From Cedecea neteri NBRC 105707 = ATCC 33855 (lineage in GTDB: Bacteria > Pseudomonadota > Gammaproteobacteria > Enterobacterales > Enterobacteriaceae): a DNA stretch of 64,000 nt. The stretch is taken from NCBI RefSeq assembly GCF_001571265.1, contig NZ_BCTL01000025.1, forward strand, positions 49,354 to 113,353. The letters are read 5' to 3'. Positions 1-9,528 of the stretch are shown here, in pieces (position 1 is the first letter of the stretch; the number at the start of each line of letters is the position of its first letter). The notes below the pieces were generated by a model, which made no database searches, was not told the origin of the DNA, and saw only the letters and a list, made by a program, of their open reading frames with translations. A program made the translations under genes and the position numbers.

Positions 1-275
1 ACAAGTGTTGAGGACTTGCTTTAGAGGGAATCTCAATTACTGCATAAATATGATGGGCACAGAACCCATCCAGAAAGCTTCCAGCGGATTTCCAACTTAT
101 CGGGAAAGAGCACACAGGTCAAATGGCATTCTTATTTATACAGAATTGTACTAAGAGTGGTTTAACAGCATGAATATAATGGGGTTTTAAGCTTTTTTTC
201 CTGTAGTGACGGCACGGCGAGTGCCGAGCGTTATGTGATCGTCCTCACTATCCGAAAGCCTCTGAAACTCCAGAC

Positions 276-305
276 CATGCTGGCATGAGTAGTATTGCCA
301 GCATG
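276..305. repeat. Perfect 10-bp inverted repeat upstream of yhcC
   Basis: CATGCTGGCA at 276-285 is repeated exactly inverted as TGCCAGCATG at 296-305, separated by a 10-bp spacer. It could be a transcription-factor dyad or an RNA hairpin. No T-tract follows on either strand, so it does not look like a terminator. It lies 30 bp before the start codon of the short ORF at 336-371. Confidence 0.6.
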
Positions 306-335
306 ATATGCTGCTTAACCCCCAAGGAGTGCAGC

Positions 336-371
336 ATGACACTGTTTTTCACCGCTCGTCATATTCTTTAA
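336..371 (+). CDS. Possible 11-residue leader peptide upstream of yhcC
   Basis: The ORF starts with ATG at 336 and ends with TAA at 369-371, encoding MTLFFTARHIL. AAGGAG at 324-329 is a near-ideal Shine-Dalgarno sequence six bases before the ATG, better than the site in front of yhcC itself. It sits just downstream of the inverted repeat at 276-305. It has no recognisable regulatory codon run and may be chance. Confidence 0.3.
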   Translation: MTLFFTARHIL

Positions 372-544
372 ATAAAGGGCAGCATCATAAGGAAAAGTAA
401 TCAAGCTTGATGTGAATAGAGTTGCACTTATTTTGAGTTTATATGCAATGGATAAGGCTGCGCCGAAGCGATTGATCCAGGTCATCGCCGGTGCGAGAAG
501 AAAATGGCAGGCTAGGCCCCTTTTTCGGGACGGCCCATCAGATT

Positions 545-1477
545 ATGCAGTTACAGAAATTAGTCAATATGTTTGGCGGCGATCTCTCTCGTCGCTATGG
601 GCAAAAGGTCCATAAACTTACGCTGCACGGTGGATTCAGTTGCCCAAATCGCGACGGCACTATCGGGCGGGGCGGCTGCACTTTTTGCAACGTAGCCTCT
701 TTTGCTGACGAAGCTCAGCAGCACAATTCCATCGCCGAGCAACTCGCACATCAGGCCAGCCGGGTGAACCGTGCTCAGCGCTATCTGGCCTATTTCCAGG
801 CCTACACCAGCACCTGGGCTGAGGTGCAGGTGTTGCGGTCGATGTACCAACAGGCGGTGAGCCAGACTAGCATCGTGGGGCTGTGTGTCGGTACCCGACC
901 TGACTGCGTGCCCGACAGCGTACTGGATTTGTTAAGCGATTATCATGCACAGGGCTATGAAGTGTGGCTGGAGCTGGGTTTACAGACGGCGAATGACAAG
1001 ACGTTGCACCGGATCAACCGTGGGCATGATTTTGCCTGCTATCAGGAGACAACCCGCCGGGCTCGAGCGAGAGGTTTAAAGGTTTGCAGCCATCTGATTG
1101 TCGGTTTGCCCGGTGAAGGTCAGCAGCAATGCATGGACACGCTGGAAAAAGTGGTTGAAACCGGCGTGGATGGCCTGAAGCTGCATCCTCTGCATATTGT
1201 TGAAGGCAGTATTATGGCCAAAAGCTGGCGAGCAGGTCGCCTGGAGGGCATTGCGCTGGATGAGTACGTCGTCACTGCGGGAGAAATGATTCGCCATACG
1301 CCGCTTGATGTGGTGTTCCATCGTATTTCGGCTAACGCCAGGCGCCCCACGCTGCTGGCCCCTTTGTGGTGTGAAAATCGCTGGGCCGCGATGGTGGATA
1401 TCGACAGGTATTTGCTGACGCACGGGACGCAGGGTTCAGCGCTGGGCACGCCGTGGGATCTCTCACTTCTTTCGTAA
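545..1477 (+). CDS. yhcC: YhcC radical-SAM protein
   Basis: This 310-residue radical-SAM protein matches E. coli YhcC (309 aa) closely along its length. The ATG at 545 gives the family N-terminus (MQLQKLVNMF); an upstream in-frame start at 491 would add 18 unrelated residues. The cluster cysteines are C33, C45 and C48, in the C-x11-C-x2-C arrangement typical of YhcC rather than the classic CxxxCxxC. A GLPGEG glycine-rich motif follows in the SAM barrel. The biological substrate is not established. The gene is followed by arcB after 61 bp, as in E. coli. Confidence 0.95.
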   Translation: MQLQKLVNMFGGDLSRRYGQKVHKLTLHGGFSCPNRDGTIGRGGCTFCNVASFADEAQQHNSIAEQLAHQASRVNRAQRYLAYFQAYTSTWAEVQVLRSMYQQAVSQTSIVGLCVGTRPDCVPDSVLDLLSDYHAQGYEVWLELGLQTANDKTLHRINRGHDFACYQETTRRARARGLKVCSHLIVGLPGEGQQQCMDTLEKVVETGVDGLKLHPLHIVEGSIMAKSWRAGRLEGIALDEYVVTAGEMIRHTPLDVVFHRISANARRPTLLAPLWCENRWAAMVDIDRYLLTHGTQGSALGTPWDLSLLS

Positions 1478-1538
1478 ATCCTGAGCCCGATTCCTTTTTG
1501 CGGTATATTTAGCGCATCCACGGCGAAGGAATCGTTCC

Positions 1539-3881
1539 ATGAAGCAAATTCGGTTATTGGCGCAGTATTACGTTGATCTTATGGTGAAGCTGGGGCTGGT
1601 TCGCTTTTCCCTGCTGCTGGCCTCAGCGCTGGTTCTACTGGCGATGGTGGTGCAAATGGCCGTCACCATGCTGCTGCGCGGGCAGGTCGAAAGTATCGAC
1701 GTGGTCCGCTCTATCTTCTTTGGTTTGTTGATTACGCCCTGGGCGGTTTACTTCCTGTCGGTGGTTGTCGAACAGCTTGAGGAGTCCAGGCAACGGCTGT
1801 CGAAGCTGGTGGAAAAGCTGGAAGAGATGCGCGAGCGCGATCTTATTCTGAACGTGCAGCTGAAGGACAATATCTCGCAGCTAAACCAGGAAATTGCCGA
1901 CCGCGTGAAAGCGGAAGCTGAACGCCAGACCATGCTTGAGCAGCTTAAAGTCGAGATGCAGGAGCGTGAAGAGACGCAAATCCGCCTCGAGCAGCAATCC
2001 TCCTTCCTGCGTTCTTTCCTTGATGCCTCTCCCGACTTGGTCTTCTACCGCAACGAAGACCGAGAGTTTTCCGGCTGTAACAGGGCGATGGAGCTGTTGA
2101 CCGGCAAAAGCGAGAAACAGCTGGTGCATCTCAAACCGCAGGACGTGTACACGGCTGAAGCGGCAGAGAAAGTGCTGGAAACGGATGAAAAAGTGTTCCG
2201 CCATAACGTTTCTCTGACCTACGAGCAGTGGCTGGATTACCCGGATGGGCGAAAAGCCTGCTTCGAAATCCGTAAAGTGCCTTATTACGACCGCGTTGGT
2301 AAACGCCACGGGTTGATGGGGTTTGGCCGCGATATTACCGAGCGTAAACGCTACCAGGATGCGCTGGAGCGCGCGAGCCGGGACAAGACAACCTTCATCT
2401 CAACCATCAGCCACGAGCTGCGTACGCCGCTGAACGGCATTGTCGGCCTGAGCCGTATTCTGCTGGATACCGACCTCACCGCCGAACAAACCAATTACCT
2501 GAAAACGATCCACGTTTCCGCCATCACGCTTGGCAATATCTTCAACGATATTATTGATATGGATAAGCTTGAGCGCCGCAAAGTGCAGCTCGATAACCAG
2601 CCGGTGGATTTCACCAGCTTCCTTGCTGACCTTGAAAACCTTTCTGGCCTGCAGGCTCAGCAAAAAGGATTGTCGTTTGTGATGGATCCTACTCTGCCGC
2701 TGCCGCACAAGGTAGTGACGGACGGTACTCGCCTGCGCCAGATCCTCTGGAACCTGATCAGCAATGCCGTGAAGTTCACGCCGAAAGGTGGATTAGTCAC
2801 GGTGCGCGTTCGCTATGAAGAAGAGAGCTGTCTGCGCTTTGAGGTTCAGGACTCCGGAATTGGTATTCCGGTGGATGAGCAGGACAAAATCTTTGCTATG
2901 TACTATCAGGTTAAAGACAGCCACGGTGGCAAGCCTGCGACCGGCACGGGGATTGGGCTGGCAGTTTCTCGCCGTCTGGCGAAAAGCATGGGCGGAGACA
3001 TTACCGTCACTAGCAGGCCGGGTGAAGGCTCGCTGTTCACGCTGACCGTTCAGGCACCGAGCGTGGCGGAAGAAGTGGAAGATACGCTTGAAGATGACGA
3101 TATGCCGCTGCCTGCCCTGCATGTGCTTCTGGTGGAGGATATTGAGCTTAATGTCATCGTTGCGCGCTCGGTACTAGAGAAGCTTGGCAACAGCGTTGAC
3201 GTAGCAATGACCGGGAAAGACGCGCTGGAAATGTTTATGCCGGGCGAATACGACCTGGTGCTGCTGGATATCCAGTTGCCGGATATGACCGGGCTGGATA
3301 TCTCCCGCGAGCTGAATAAACGCTTTAGCAAAGATGAACTGCCGCCTCTGGTGGCATTAACGGCTAACGTGCTGAAAAACAAGACTGAATATCTTGAGGC
3401 CGGGATGGATGATGTGCTGAGTAAGCCGCTCGCCGTGCCGGCCTTGATGTCGATGATCCAAAAATTCTGGGATAACCAGATAACGGACAAGGAGCCTGTG
3501 GTGACAAAAGTCGATAGTGAAAAACAGCAAGCGTTACTCGATATTCCGATGCTCGAACAATATATCGAGCTGGTGGGGCCAAAACTCATTACCGATGGCC
3601 TGGCGATGTTTGAAAAAATGATGCCGGGTTATTTAGACGTTCTCGATTCCAATATGACCGCGCGAGATAACAAAGGTGTGGTGGAAGAGGGGCATAAAAT
3701 AAAAGGCGCGGCTGGCTCGGTTGGTTTGCGGCATTTACAGCAGGTTGCCCAGCAAATTCAGTCGCCGGACTTACCGGCCTGGTCTGATAATGTCGGTGAA
3801 TGGATCGAAGAGCTGAAACAAGAGTGGCAACATGACGTTAGCGTATTAAAAGCGTGGGTTGCGGATGCTGGAAAAAAATGA
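1539..3881 (+). CDS. arcB: Aerobic respiration sensor kinase ArcB
   Basis: ArcB is the tripartite hybrid histidine kinase that senses the quinone pool redox state and phosphorylates ArcA under low oxygen. The 780-residue product (778 in E. coli) has two N-terminal membrane segments (about 20-75), a coiled-coil linker, a PAS domain (about 150-270) and a dimerisation/ATPase module with H292 in SHELRTPL. A receiver follows with D577 in LLDIQLPD, then a C-terminal HPt domain with H719 in GHKIKG. One residue is inserted in the ATPase domain relative to E. coli, shifting later numbering. The three phosphorelay residues are intact. A GC-rich hairpin (3881-3899) lies at the stop codon. Confidence 0.98.
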   Translation: MKQIRLLAQYYVDLMVKLGLVRFSLLLASALVLLAMVVQMAVTMLLRGQVESIDVVRSIFFGLLITPWAVYFLSVVVEQLEESRQRLSKLVEKLEEMRERDLILNVQLKDNISQLNQEIADRVKAEAERQTMLEQLKVEMQEREETQIRLEQQSSFLRSFLDASPDLVFYRNEDREFSGCNRAMELLTGKSEKQLVHLKPQDVYTAEAAEKVLETDEKVFRHNVSLTYEQWLDYPDGRKACFEIRKVPYYDRVGKRHGLMGFGRDITERKRYQDALERASRDKTTFISTISHELRTPLNGIVGLSRILLDTDLTAEQTNYLKTIHVSAITLGNIFNDIIDMDKLERRKVQLDNQPVDFTSFLADLENLSGLQAQQKGLSFVMDPTLPLPHKVVTDGTRLRQILWNLISNAVKFTPKGGLVTVRVRYEEESCLRFEVQDSGIGIPVDEQDKIFAMYYQVKDSHGGKPATGTGIGLAVSRRLAKSMGGDITVTSRPGEGSLFTLTVQAPSVAEEVEDTLEDDDMPLPALHVLLVEDIELNVIVARSVLEKLGNSVDVAMTGKDALEMFMPGEYDLVLLDIQLPDMTGLDISRELNKRFSKDELPPLVALTANVLKNKTEYLEAGMDDVLSKPLAVPALMSMIQKFWDNQITDKEPVVTKVDSEKQQALLDIPMLEQYIELVGPKLITDGLAMFEKMMPGYLDVLDSNMTARDNKGVVEEGHKIKGAAGSVGLRHLQQVAQQIQSPDLPAWSDNVGEWIEELKQEWQHDVSVLKAWVADAGKK

Positions 3882-4112
3882 CCCCGGCCAGGCCGGGGTG
3901 CGCGAATACTGCGCCAACACCAGGGAAAACAGGGTTGCGCCTTTTTTAGCGTTGAATTATCGAATGGCACAACCAGCAATTCGCGGGCTGTCAGCCATAT
4001 AAGATAGCAAACCTTAAAATATTTGTTACGTGAATCAGTAAAATATGTGAAGCATAGCGATCAAATTAACGTGACTGATACTGGTTCACCCGGAACAAAA
4101 AGGAACTGACGG

Positions 4113-4766
4113 ATGAAAAAAATAGGCGTAGTGCTGAGCGGCTGTGGGGTTTATGACGGAAGTGAGATCCATGAGGCGGTATTAACGCTGCTTGCGATTT
4201 CTCGCTCTGGTGCTGAAGCAGTTTGCTTCGCGCCGGATAAACCTCAGTCTGACGTGATCGATCATTTAACCGGTGAACCTGCGACGGAGACTCGTGGTGT
4301 GCTGGTGGAAGCTGCGCGCATTACTCGCGGCAATATTCAGCCGTTGCATGAAGCTTTGTCTGAAAACCTTGACGCATTGATTGTGCCGGGCGGTTTTGGC
4401 GCGGCTAAAAATCTCAGCACCTTTGCTTCACAGGGTGCTGATTGTGAGGTGGATGCAGATTTACGCCGCCTTGCGCGGGAATGTCACGAACAGGGCAAGC
4501 CGCTCGGTTTTATGTGTATTGCTCCGGCGATGTTGCCAAAGATTCTGGATATGCCTTTGCGTCTGACCATCGGTACCGACATTGATACCGCTGAGTTACT
4601 GGAAGCTATGGGGGCTGAGCACATCCCTTGCCCGGTGGATGATATCGTGGTGGACGAGGAACAGAAGGTTGTCACCACGCCTGCTTACATGCTGGCGCAA
4701 AATATCGCTGAAGCCGCTGCCGGGATCGACAAGCTGGTTGCCCGAGTCCTGGAACTTAGCGCATGA
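4113..4766 (+). CDS. elbB: ElbB, DJ-1/PfpI-family isoprenoid-linked protein
   Basis: ElbB is a 217-residue DJ-1/PfpI superfamily protein, the same length as in E. coli, historically linked to isoprenoid biosynthesis and reported to have glyoxalase-type activity. The nucleophile-elbow cysteine is C135 in [10 protein letters not shown], and the family motif [13 protein letters not shown] is present near residues 89-101. It is preceded by a 231-bp gap likely to hold its own promoter and has a good ribosome-binding site (AAGGAAC). Its stop codon overlaps the mtgA start by four bases, so the two are probably translationally coupled. Confidence 0.95.
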   Translation: MKKIGVVLSGCGVYDGSEIHEAVLTLLAISRSGAEAVCFAPDKPQSDVIDHLTGEPATETRGVLVEAARITRGNIQPLHEALSENLDALIVPGGFGAAKNLSTFASQGADCEVDADLRRLARECHEQGKPLGFMCIAPAMLPKILDMPLRLTIGTDIDTAELLEAMGAEHIPCPVDDIVVDEEQKVVTTPAYMLAQNIAEAAAGIDKLVARVLELSA

Positions 4767-5491
4767 GTAAAGGGCGTTTCGCGCCGTGGCAGTGGGTTAA
4801 ACGGTGGTTGCTGAAAGTTGTTCTGGCGGTTTTGGCCTTATGGATCATGGGTATACTGGTTTTCCGCTTCCTTCCGGTGCCTTTTTCCGCGGTGATGGTA
4901 GAACGGCAGTTCAGCGCCTGGTTTAGCGGCAACTTCGGTTACGTAGCCCATTCTGACTGGGTTTCCATGGATGATATTTCGCCGTGGATGGGGCTGGCGG
5001 TGATCGCCTCTGAGGATCAAAAGTTTCCCGAGCACTGGGGCTTTGATACCGATGCCATAGAAAAGGCCCTGGCGCATAACGAGCGTAACGAAAACAGGGT
5101 GCGAGGCGCGTCGACGCTTTCCCAGCAAACCGCAAAGAATTTGTTTTTGTGGGATGGACGAAGCTGGCTGCGTAAAGGGCTGGAAGCTGGTCTCACGGTG
5201 GGGCTTGAAACCGCGTGGAGCAAGCGACGTATTCTGACGGTGTATCTCAATATTGCCGAATTTGGTGAGGGCGTTTTTGGCGTGGAAGAAGCCTCCCGTC
5301 GCTACTTCAACAAGCCGGCCAGCCGCCTGACGCCAGCCGAAGCGGCGCTGCTGGCTGCCGTCCTGCCTAACCCGATTCGTTTTAAAGCCAACGCGCCTTC
5401 AGGTTATATTCGCCAGCGTCAGCAGTGGATTTTGCGTCAGATGCGCCAGCTGGGTGGGGAGTCGTTCCTCGAACAACACAATTTAAAATAA
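4763..5491 (+). CDS. mtgA: Monofunctional peptidoglycan glycosyltransferase MtgA
   Basis: MtgA polymerises lipid II into glycan strands at the periplasmic face of the inner membrane. The 242-residue length equals that of E. coli MtgA. An N-terminal transmembrane anchor (about residues 15-38) is followed by a GT51 domain with the signature [12 protein letters not shown], containing the catalytic glutamate, and the [16 protein letters not shown] motif. There is no transpeptidase domain. The start overlaps elbB by four bases. In E. coli yrbL follows; here a glycerate-utilisation cassette does. Confidence 0.97.
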   Translation: MSKGRFAPWQWVKRWLLKVVLAVLALWIMGILVFRFLPVPFSAVMVERQFSAWFSGNFGYVAHSDWVSMDDISPWMGLAVIASEDQKFPEHWGFDTDAIEKALAHNERNENRVRGASTLSQQTAKNLFLWDGRSWLRKGLEAGLTVGLETAWSKRRILTVYLNIAEFGEGVFGVEEASRRYFNKPASRLTPAEAALLAAVLPNPIRFKANAPSGYIRQRQQWILRQMRQLGGESFLEQHNLK

Positions 5492-5556
5492 GCCATTCGG
5501 CTTTATCACTGCCGCACCCGGTGCAATCCCGCTGTCTCCACGACAAGGTAAACGCT

Positions 5557-6684
5557 ATGATGACCTCCTGCCTGAAAGAAGATACCGCCCGGCAAATTGT
5601 CCAGCGCACCATGAACATCATCGATCACTCGGTGAATGTGATGAGCGAACAGGGCGTCATTATTGCCTCCGGCGATCCTCGCCGTTTGCACCAGCGTCAT
5701 GAAGGTGCGGTCCTTGCGCTTACGGAAAACAGGACGGTAATCATCGATGAAGCCTCTGCCCGCCGTCTTAAAGGAGTAAAACCTGGCATTAATCTGCCTA
5801 TTGTCTTTCGTCAGCAGATTGTGGGCGTGGTCGGTATTTCCGGTGAGCCGGAGAAAGTGCAGGCCTACGCGGAGCTGGTAAAAATGGCCGCCGAGCTGAT
5901 TCTGGAGCAGGCGGACATGCTCGAACAAAATCAGTGGGAAAAGCGCTATCGGGAGCAACTCGCCGCCCAGATTATTTCCGGGCAGCAAAGTCTGGCGGAA
6001 CTGCGCCCGATGGCCAGCGGCCTTGGGGTCGATCTTGAACTGCCGCGCGTGGCTTTGATGATTCACTTTTCATCTCAGCAGGCTCTGCGTCAGCGTGAAC
6101 TGCTGGAACGCCTCAGCAACTACGACAGCCAGGTTCTGGTCACGCCATTCGGTTTTGAACAAATAGCGATGCTGCTGCCGTTGGGTGGAGGGCGAATCGA
6201 GGAACGCCAGGCGTTGCTGAAAAAAATGCTGCGTAAGCTTCACTCTCAGCTGCTGGCACATTTTGACGTCACTCTTTCTGTCGGTGGTTTATTCGACGGA
6301 AACGATGCCTTAAGGCGTTCCTGGCTTAGCGCGGTGGCGCTGCACGAAATGGCTACACGCCAGAAAATAGAGCAGTCGACGCTGTATTATCAGGACCTTT
6401 TATTGCCCGTATTGATTAACGGTCTCGCCGGAAGTTGGCAGGCGGACGAAATGGGACGGGCATGGCAGACGCTCTGCGAGGCTGATCCAAAAGGCGTATT
6501 GCGCCGTACGCTTCGCTGCTATTTTGAACAGAATTGTGATCTGTCTCAAACGACGAAATTACTGCATATCCACGTGAATACCTTACGCTATCGGCTGGGC
6601 AAAATAGAGTCGATAACAGCATTAAATATTAATAAGTTAGATTCAATTCTTCAGCTGTTTATCGGAATGCAGCTCAGTGACTGA
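5557..6684 (+). CDS. CdaR-family (PucR-type) carbohydrate diacid regulator
   Basis: This is a 375-residue transcription activator of the CdaR/SdaR family, which in E. coli controls glucarate, galactarate and glycerate genes. The N-terminal diacid-recognition domain (about 1-135, with GINLPIVFRQQIVGVVGISGEPE) is followed by a central region and a C-terminal PucR-type helix-turn-helix (about 310-370, HIHVNTLRYRLGKIE). The ATG at 5557 aligns with family starts and has AAGG upstream; a longer in-frame start at 5425 lies inside mtgA. It is similar to but clearly diverged from E. coli CdaR, so it is likely the local regulator of the permease and kinase that follow. Confidence 0.85.
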   Translation: MMTSCLKEDTARQIVQRTMNIIDHSVNVMSEQGVIIASGDPRRLHQRHEGAVLALTENRTVIIDEASARRLKGVKPGINLPIVFRQQIVGVVGISGEPEKVQAYAELVKMAAELILEQADMLEQNQWEKRYREQLAAQIISGQQSLAELRPMASGLGVDLELPRVALMIHFSSQQALRQRELLERLSNYDSQVLVTPFGFEQIAMLLPLGGGRIEERQALLKKMLRKLHSQLLAHFDVTLSVGGLFDGNDALRRSWLSAVALHEMATRQKIEQSTLYYQDLLLPVLINGLAGSWQADEMGRAWQTLCEADPKGVLRRTLRCYFEQNCDLSQTTKLLHIHVNTLRYRLGKIESITALNINKLDSILQLFIGMQLSD

Positions 6685-6822
6685 TTTGTAGTTATCTACA
6701 AAAAATCTTTCTTTCGGCGCTTATTTTCTGGCGTTTCGTCTCAAGCTATTCATCGCCCGCCCAGGGTAATGTCCCGCCGTACCCATTCGATCTCCCTAAA
6801 AAAATCAAAACAGGAGTGATAC

Positions 6823-8091
6823 ATGACCACGGTTTCGGCTCTGGGCGCCCTGGTGGCGCTGGTTGTCTCTATTGTCCTTATTTTACGCAAGGTTCCGCCT
6901 GCCTACGGCATGATTGCTGGCGCGCTGGCGGGCGGTTTGGTCGGCGGCGCAGACTTAGTCCAGACCATTTCATTGATGATTACCGGAGCGCAGGGCATTA
7001 CCAACGCGGTGCTGCGCATTCTGGGGGCGGGCATACTGGCAGGCGTACTGATTGAATCCGGGGCCGCCAACACGATCGCCGAAACCATTGTCCGTAAGGT
7101 GGGTGAGAAAAGGGCGTTGTTCGCTCTGGCGGTGGCCACGATGCTGCTGACTGCCGTCGGCGTATTTATCGATGTCGCTGTGATCACCGTTTCACCTATT
7201 GCCCTCGCGATAGCCCATCGGGCGGATATTTCGAAAATGGCTATTTTGCTGGCGATGATTGGCGGTGGTAAGGCCGGCAACGTTATGTCGCCCAATCCCA
7301 ATACTATCGCGGCGGCTGACGCTTTCCATGTGCCGCTTACCGATTTGATGATGGCTGGCGTGGTACCGGGATTATTTGGCCTGGTGTTGGCCTATTTTCT
7401 GGCAAAACGGCTGAAGCATCGAGGCTCGAAGGTGGACATCAATGAGCTGGTTGCGGTGAAAACAGAGAAGGCTTTACCGGCCTTCGGAGCGGCAATAGCG
7501 GCCCCGCTGGTGGCTATTTTTCTGCTGGCGCTGCGTCCGATCGCCGGCATCGCCATTGACCCGCTGGTCGCGCTGCCCATCGGCGGCCTGATTGGGACTA
7601 TAGTGATGGGGCAGTGGCGGCAGACAAACCATTATATGGTGTCGGGGCTGGCTCGAATGTCTCCGGTGGCGATTATGCTAATGGGGACCGGGACGCTGGC
7701 CGGGATTATCGCCAACTCCGGGCTGAAGGATGTTTTGATTAGCGGCTTAACGGCCTCCGGCATGCCGTCTTATCTACTGGCACCTTTCTCCGGGGCGCTG
7801 ATGTCGATGGCTACGGCATCAACGACCGCCGGGACCGCGGTAGCTTCGGCAGTGTTTAGCTCAACGCTTGTCGATATGGGGATTTCTGCTCTTGCCGGTG
7901 CGGCAATGATCCATGCCGGGGCGACGGTGCTTGACCATATGCCGCACGGCAGCTTTTTCCATGCCACAGGTGGCAGCGTGAATATGCAGGTTCACGAACG
8001 CTTAAAGCTGCTTCCCTATGAAACCGCCGTTGGTTTGGTCATCGCTTTTGTTTCAACCCTGATGTTTGGTGTGTTTAATTTAGCGGGTTAA
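6823..8091 (+). CDS. GntP-family permease, probable glycerate transporter
   Basis: This very hydrophobic 422-residue protein has about 12 to 14 membrane segments and GntP-family features, including a conserved GGGKAGNVMSPNPNT loop near residues 146-160. The family moves gluconate and related sugar acids by proton symport. Its place between a CdaR-type regulator and a glycerate kinase, 10 bp upstream of the latter, suggests glycerate as substrate; this is inference. CAGGAG precedes the ATG. The 138-bp leader contains a short dyad (arms 6685-6691 and 6696-6702) just after the regulator gene, a possible operator or hairpin. Confidence 0.8.
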   Translation: MTTVSALGALVALVVSIVLILRKVPPAYGMIAGALAGGLVGGADLVQTISLMITGAQGITNAVLRILGAGILAGVLIESGAANTIAETIVRKVGEKRALFALAVATMLLTAVGVFIDVAVITVSPIALAIAHRADISKMAILLAMIGGGKAGNVMSPNPNTIAAADAFHVPLTDLMMAGVVPGLFGLVLAYFLAKRLKHRGSKVDINELVAVKTEKALPAFGAAIAAPLVAIFLLALRPIAGIAIDPLVALPIGGLIGTIVMGQWRQTNHYMVSGLARMSPVAIMLMGTGTLAGIIANSGLKDVLISGLTASGMPSYLLAPFSGALMSMATASTTAGTAVASAVFSSTLVDMGISALAGAAMIHAGATVLDHMPHGSFFHATGGSVNMQVHERLKLLPYETAVGLVIAFVSTLMFGVFNLAG

Positions 8092-8101
8092 TGAGGTAGC
8101 C

Positions 8102-9238
8102 ATGAAAATTATTATTGCCCCCGATTCTTTCAAAGAAAGCCTGAGTGCGATGCAGGTCGCTGAGGCCATTGAGCAAGGTTTTCGGGAGGTTTACCCGAAC
8201 GCAGAGTATATCAAGCTACCGATGGCCGACGGAGGTGAAGGGACCGTTGAATCAATGGTGGCCGCGACGGAAGGGAAAATCATTCCGGTAACGGTTACTG
8301 GCCCGCTGGGGCTGCCTGCCGAAGCTTTTTTTGGGTTAACGGGCGACGGTGAAACAGCCATCATTGAAATGGCGGCCGCTTCAGGGCTGCATCTGGTGCA
8401 GCCCGAAAAACGTAACCCGCTGCTGACCGGAACGTTTGGCACCGGGGAACTTATCCTGGCGGCGCTGGATCGCGGTGCACGCAAAATCATTATTGGCATC
8501 GGAGGAAGCGCGACCAACGACGGCGGTGCCGGCATGATGCAGGCGCTGGGGGCCAGATTGAGTGATGAGCAAGGTAATGAACTTTGCGCAGGCGGTGCCG
8601 CCCTGGCTGAGCTTTCAGAGATTGATGTTAGTCAACTGGATGTCCGCCTGGCGCAGTGCGACATTCTGGTTGCCTGTGATGTCGATAATCCGCTGTGCGG
8701 TGAACGCGGTGCGTCAGCGGTATTTGGCCCGCAGAAAGGCGCTACGTCGGAACAGGTTGAGCAGCTTGATGCTGCACTCAGGCATTATGGTGAACAGCTG
8801 GAGCGCATCAGCGGTAAGGATGTGATTACCGTTGCAGGTGCTGGCGCCGCAGGCGGTATGGGGGCATCTTTGTTTGGTTTACTTAATGCCCGTCTGCAGC
8901 CCGGCGTGGAAATTGTCACTGAAGCTTTGCGGCTCGCCGACGCTATTCAGGGGGCAGACCTGGTTATTACCGGAGAAGGGCGTATAGACAGCCAGACGAT
9001 CCACGGGAAAACACCGATAGGCGTGGCAAGAGTGGCTAAGCATTTTCATGTGCCGGTTATCGCGTTGGCCGGGGGGATGACGGCTGATTACGATGTCGTG
9101 CATCAGCACGGGCTCGACGCCGTGTTTTCGGTGCTTAATCGGGTTCAGACACTGCCGGAGGCGTTGGAAAGGGCGGGAGAGAACATTTGTGTCACGGCGC
9201 GTAACGTTGCCGCAGTATGGAAAATAGGGCGCGGCTAG
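8102..9238 (+). CDS. Glycerate 2-kinase (GarK/GlxK family)
   Basis: This 378-residue enzyme of the GarK/GlxK type phosphorylates D-glycerate, feeding 2-phosphoglycerate into glycolysis. Family motifs are clear: IIAPDSFKESLSA at the N-terminus, MADGGEGT near 40, IIGIGGSATNDGGAGM near 124-139, GAGAAGGMGA and VITGEGRIDSQTIHGK in the C-terminal half. It is too close to both GarK and GlxK to choose between the symbols. GAGGTAG precedes the ATG. The gene converges on ptsO with only 17 bp between them, where a short GC hairpin (GCGCGG at 9229-9234, CCGCGC at 9241-9246) may separate the two transcripts. Confidence 0.92.
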   Translation: MKIIIAPDSFKESLSAMQVAEAIEQGFREVYPNAEYIKLPMADGGEGTVESMVAATEGKIIPVTVTGPLGLPAEAFFGLTGDGETAIIEMAAASGLHLVQPEKRNPLLTGTFGTGELILAALDRGARKIIIGIGGSATNDGGAGMMQALGARLSDEQGNELCAGGAALAELSEIDVSQLDVRLAQCDILVACDVDNPLCGERGASAVFGPQKGATSEQVEQLDAALRHYGEQLERISGKDVITVAGAGAAGGMGASLFGLLNARLQPGVEIVTEALRLADAIQGADLVITGEGRIDSQTIHGKTPIGVARVAKHFHVPVIALAGGMTADYDVVHQHGLDAVFSVLNRVQTLPEALERAGENICVTARNVAAVWKIGRG

Positions 9239-9255
9239 CTCCGCGCGCACAGCGG

Positions 9256-9528
9256 TTAGTCTTCGTCAAAGCCGGCATTGAACAGAGCAATCACGGCAGC
9301 CAGTGCTTGCTCCTCTTCCGGGCCAGTGACTTCTATTTCTATGTGGCCTCCTTTGGCGGAGTCCAGCATCAGGAGGGCAATCACGCTGCTGGCTTCGGCT
9401 TCGGTGCCCGCTTCATTTCTCAGCATCACTTCTGCGTCAAAACTTTGTACCAACTCAAACAGTTTCATCGCCGGGCGCGCATGCATGCCCAGCTTGTTGG
9501 TGATTTCAACGGTCTGCTTTACGCTCAT
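9256..9528 (-). CDS. ptsO: Phosphocarrier protein NPr
   Basis: NPr is the HPr-like carrier of the nitrogen-related phosphotransferase system, passing phosphate from PtsP to PtsN. The 90-residue product equals E. coli NPr in length. The phosphorylated histidine is H16 in GMHARPAM. It is the last gene of the minus-strand rpoN-hpf-ptsN-rapZ-ptsO run, and its start overlaps the rapZ stop by four bases. Confidence 0.98.
   Translation of the reverse strand: MSVKQTVEITNKLGMHARPAMKLFELVQSFDAEVMLRNEAGTEAEASSVIALLMLDSAKGGHIEIEVTGPEEEQALAAVIALFNAGFDED

Larger units (their letters stand above)
1..544. promoter_or_regulatory. Intergenic region upstream of yhcC, probably shared with gltB
   Basis: No substantial gene lies in these 544 bases. 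In E. coli yhcC is divergent from gltB, so the left part is probably the gltBDF control region, with gltB off the left edge; that is inference from gene order. The stretch is AT-rich compared with the genes. It holds a small hairpin (arms 210-215 and 221-226), a stronger inverted repeat at 276-305, and an 11-codon ORF with a good ribosome-binding site at 336-371, each listed separately. I could not assign promoters or Lrp/IHF sites with confidence. Confidence 0.5.

Noticed and set aside
210..226. CGGCAC/GTGCCG hairpin as a terminator
   Set aside because: Six-bp stem without a following T-run on either strand.
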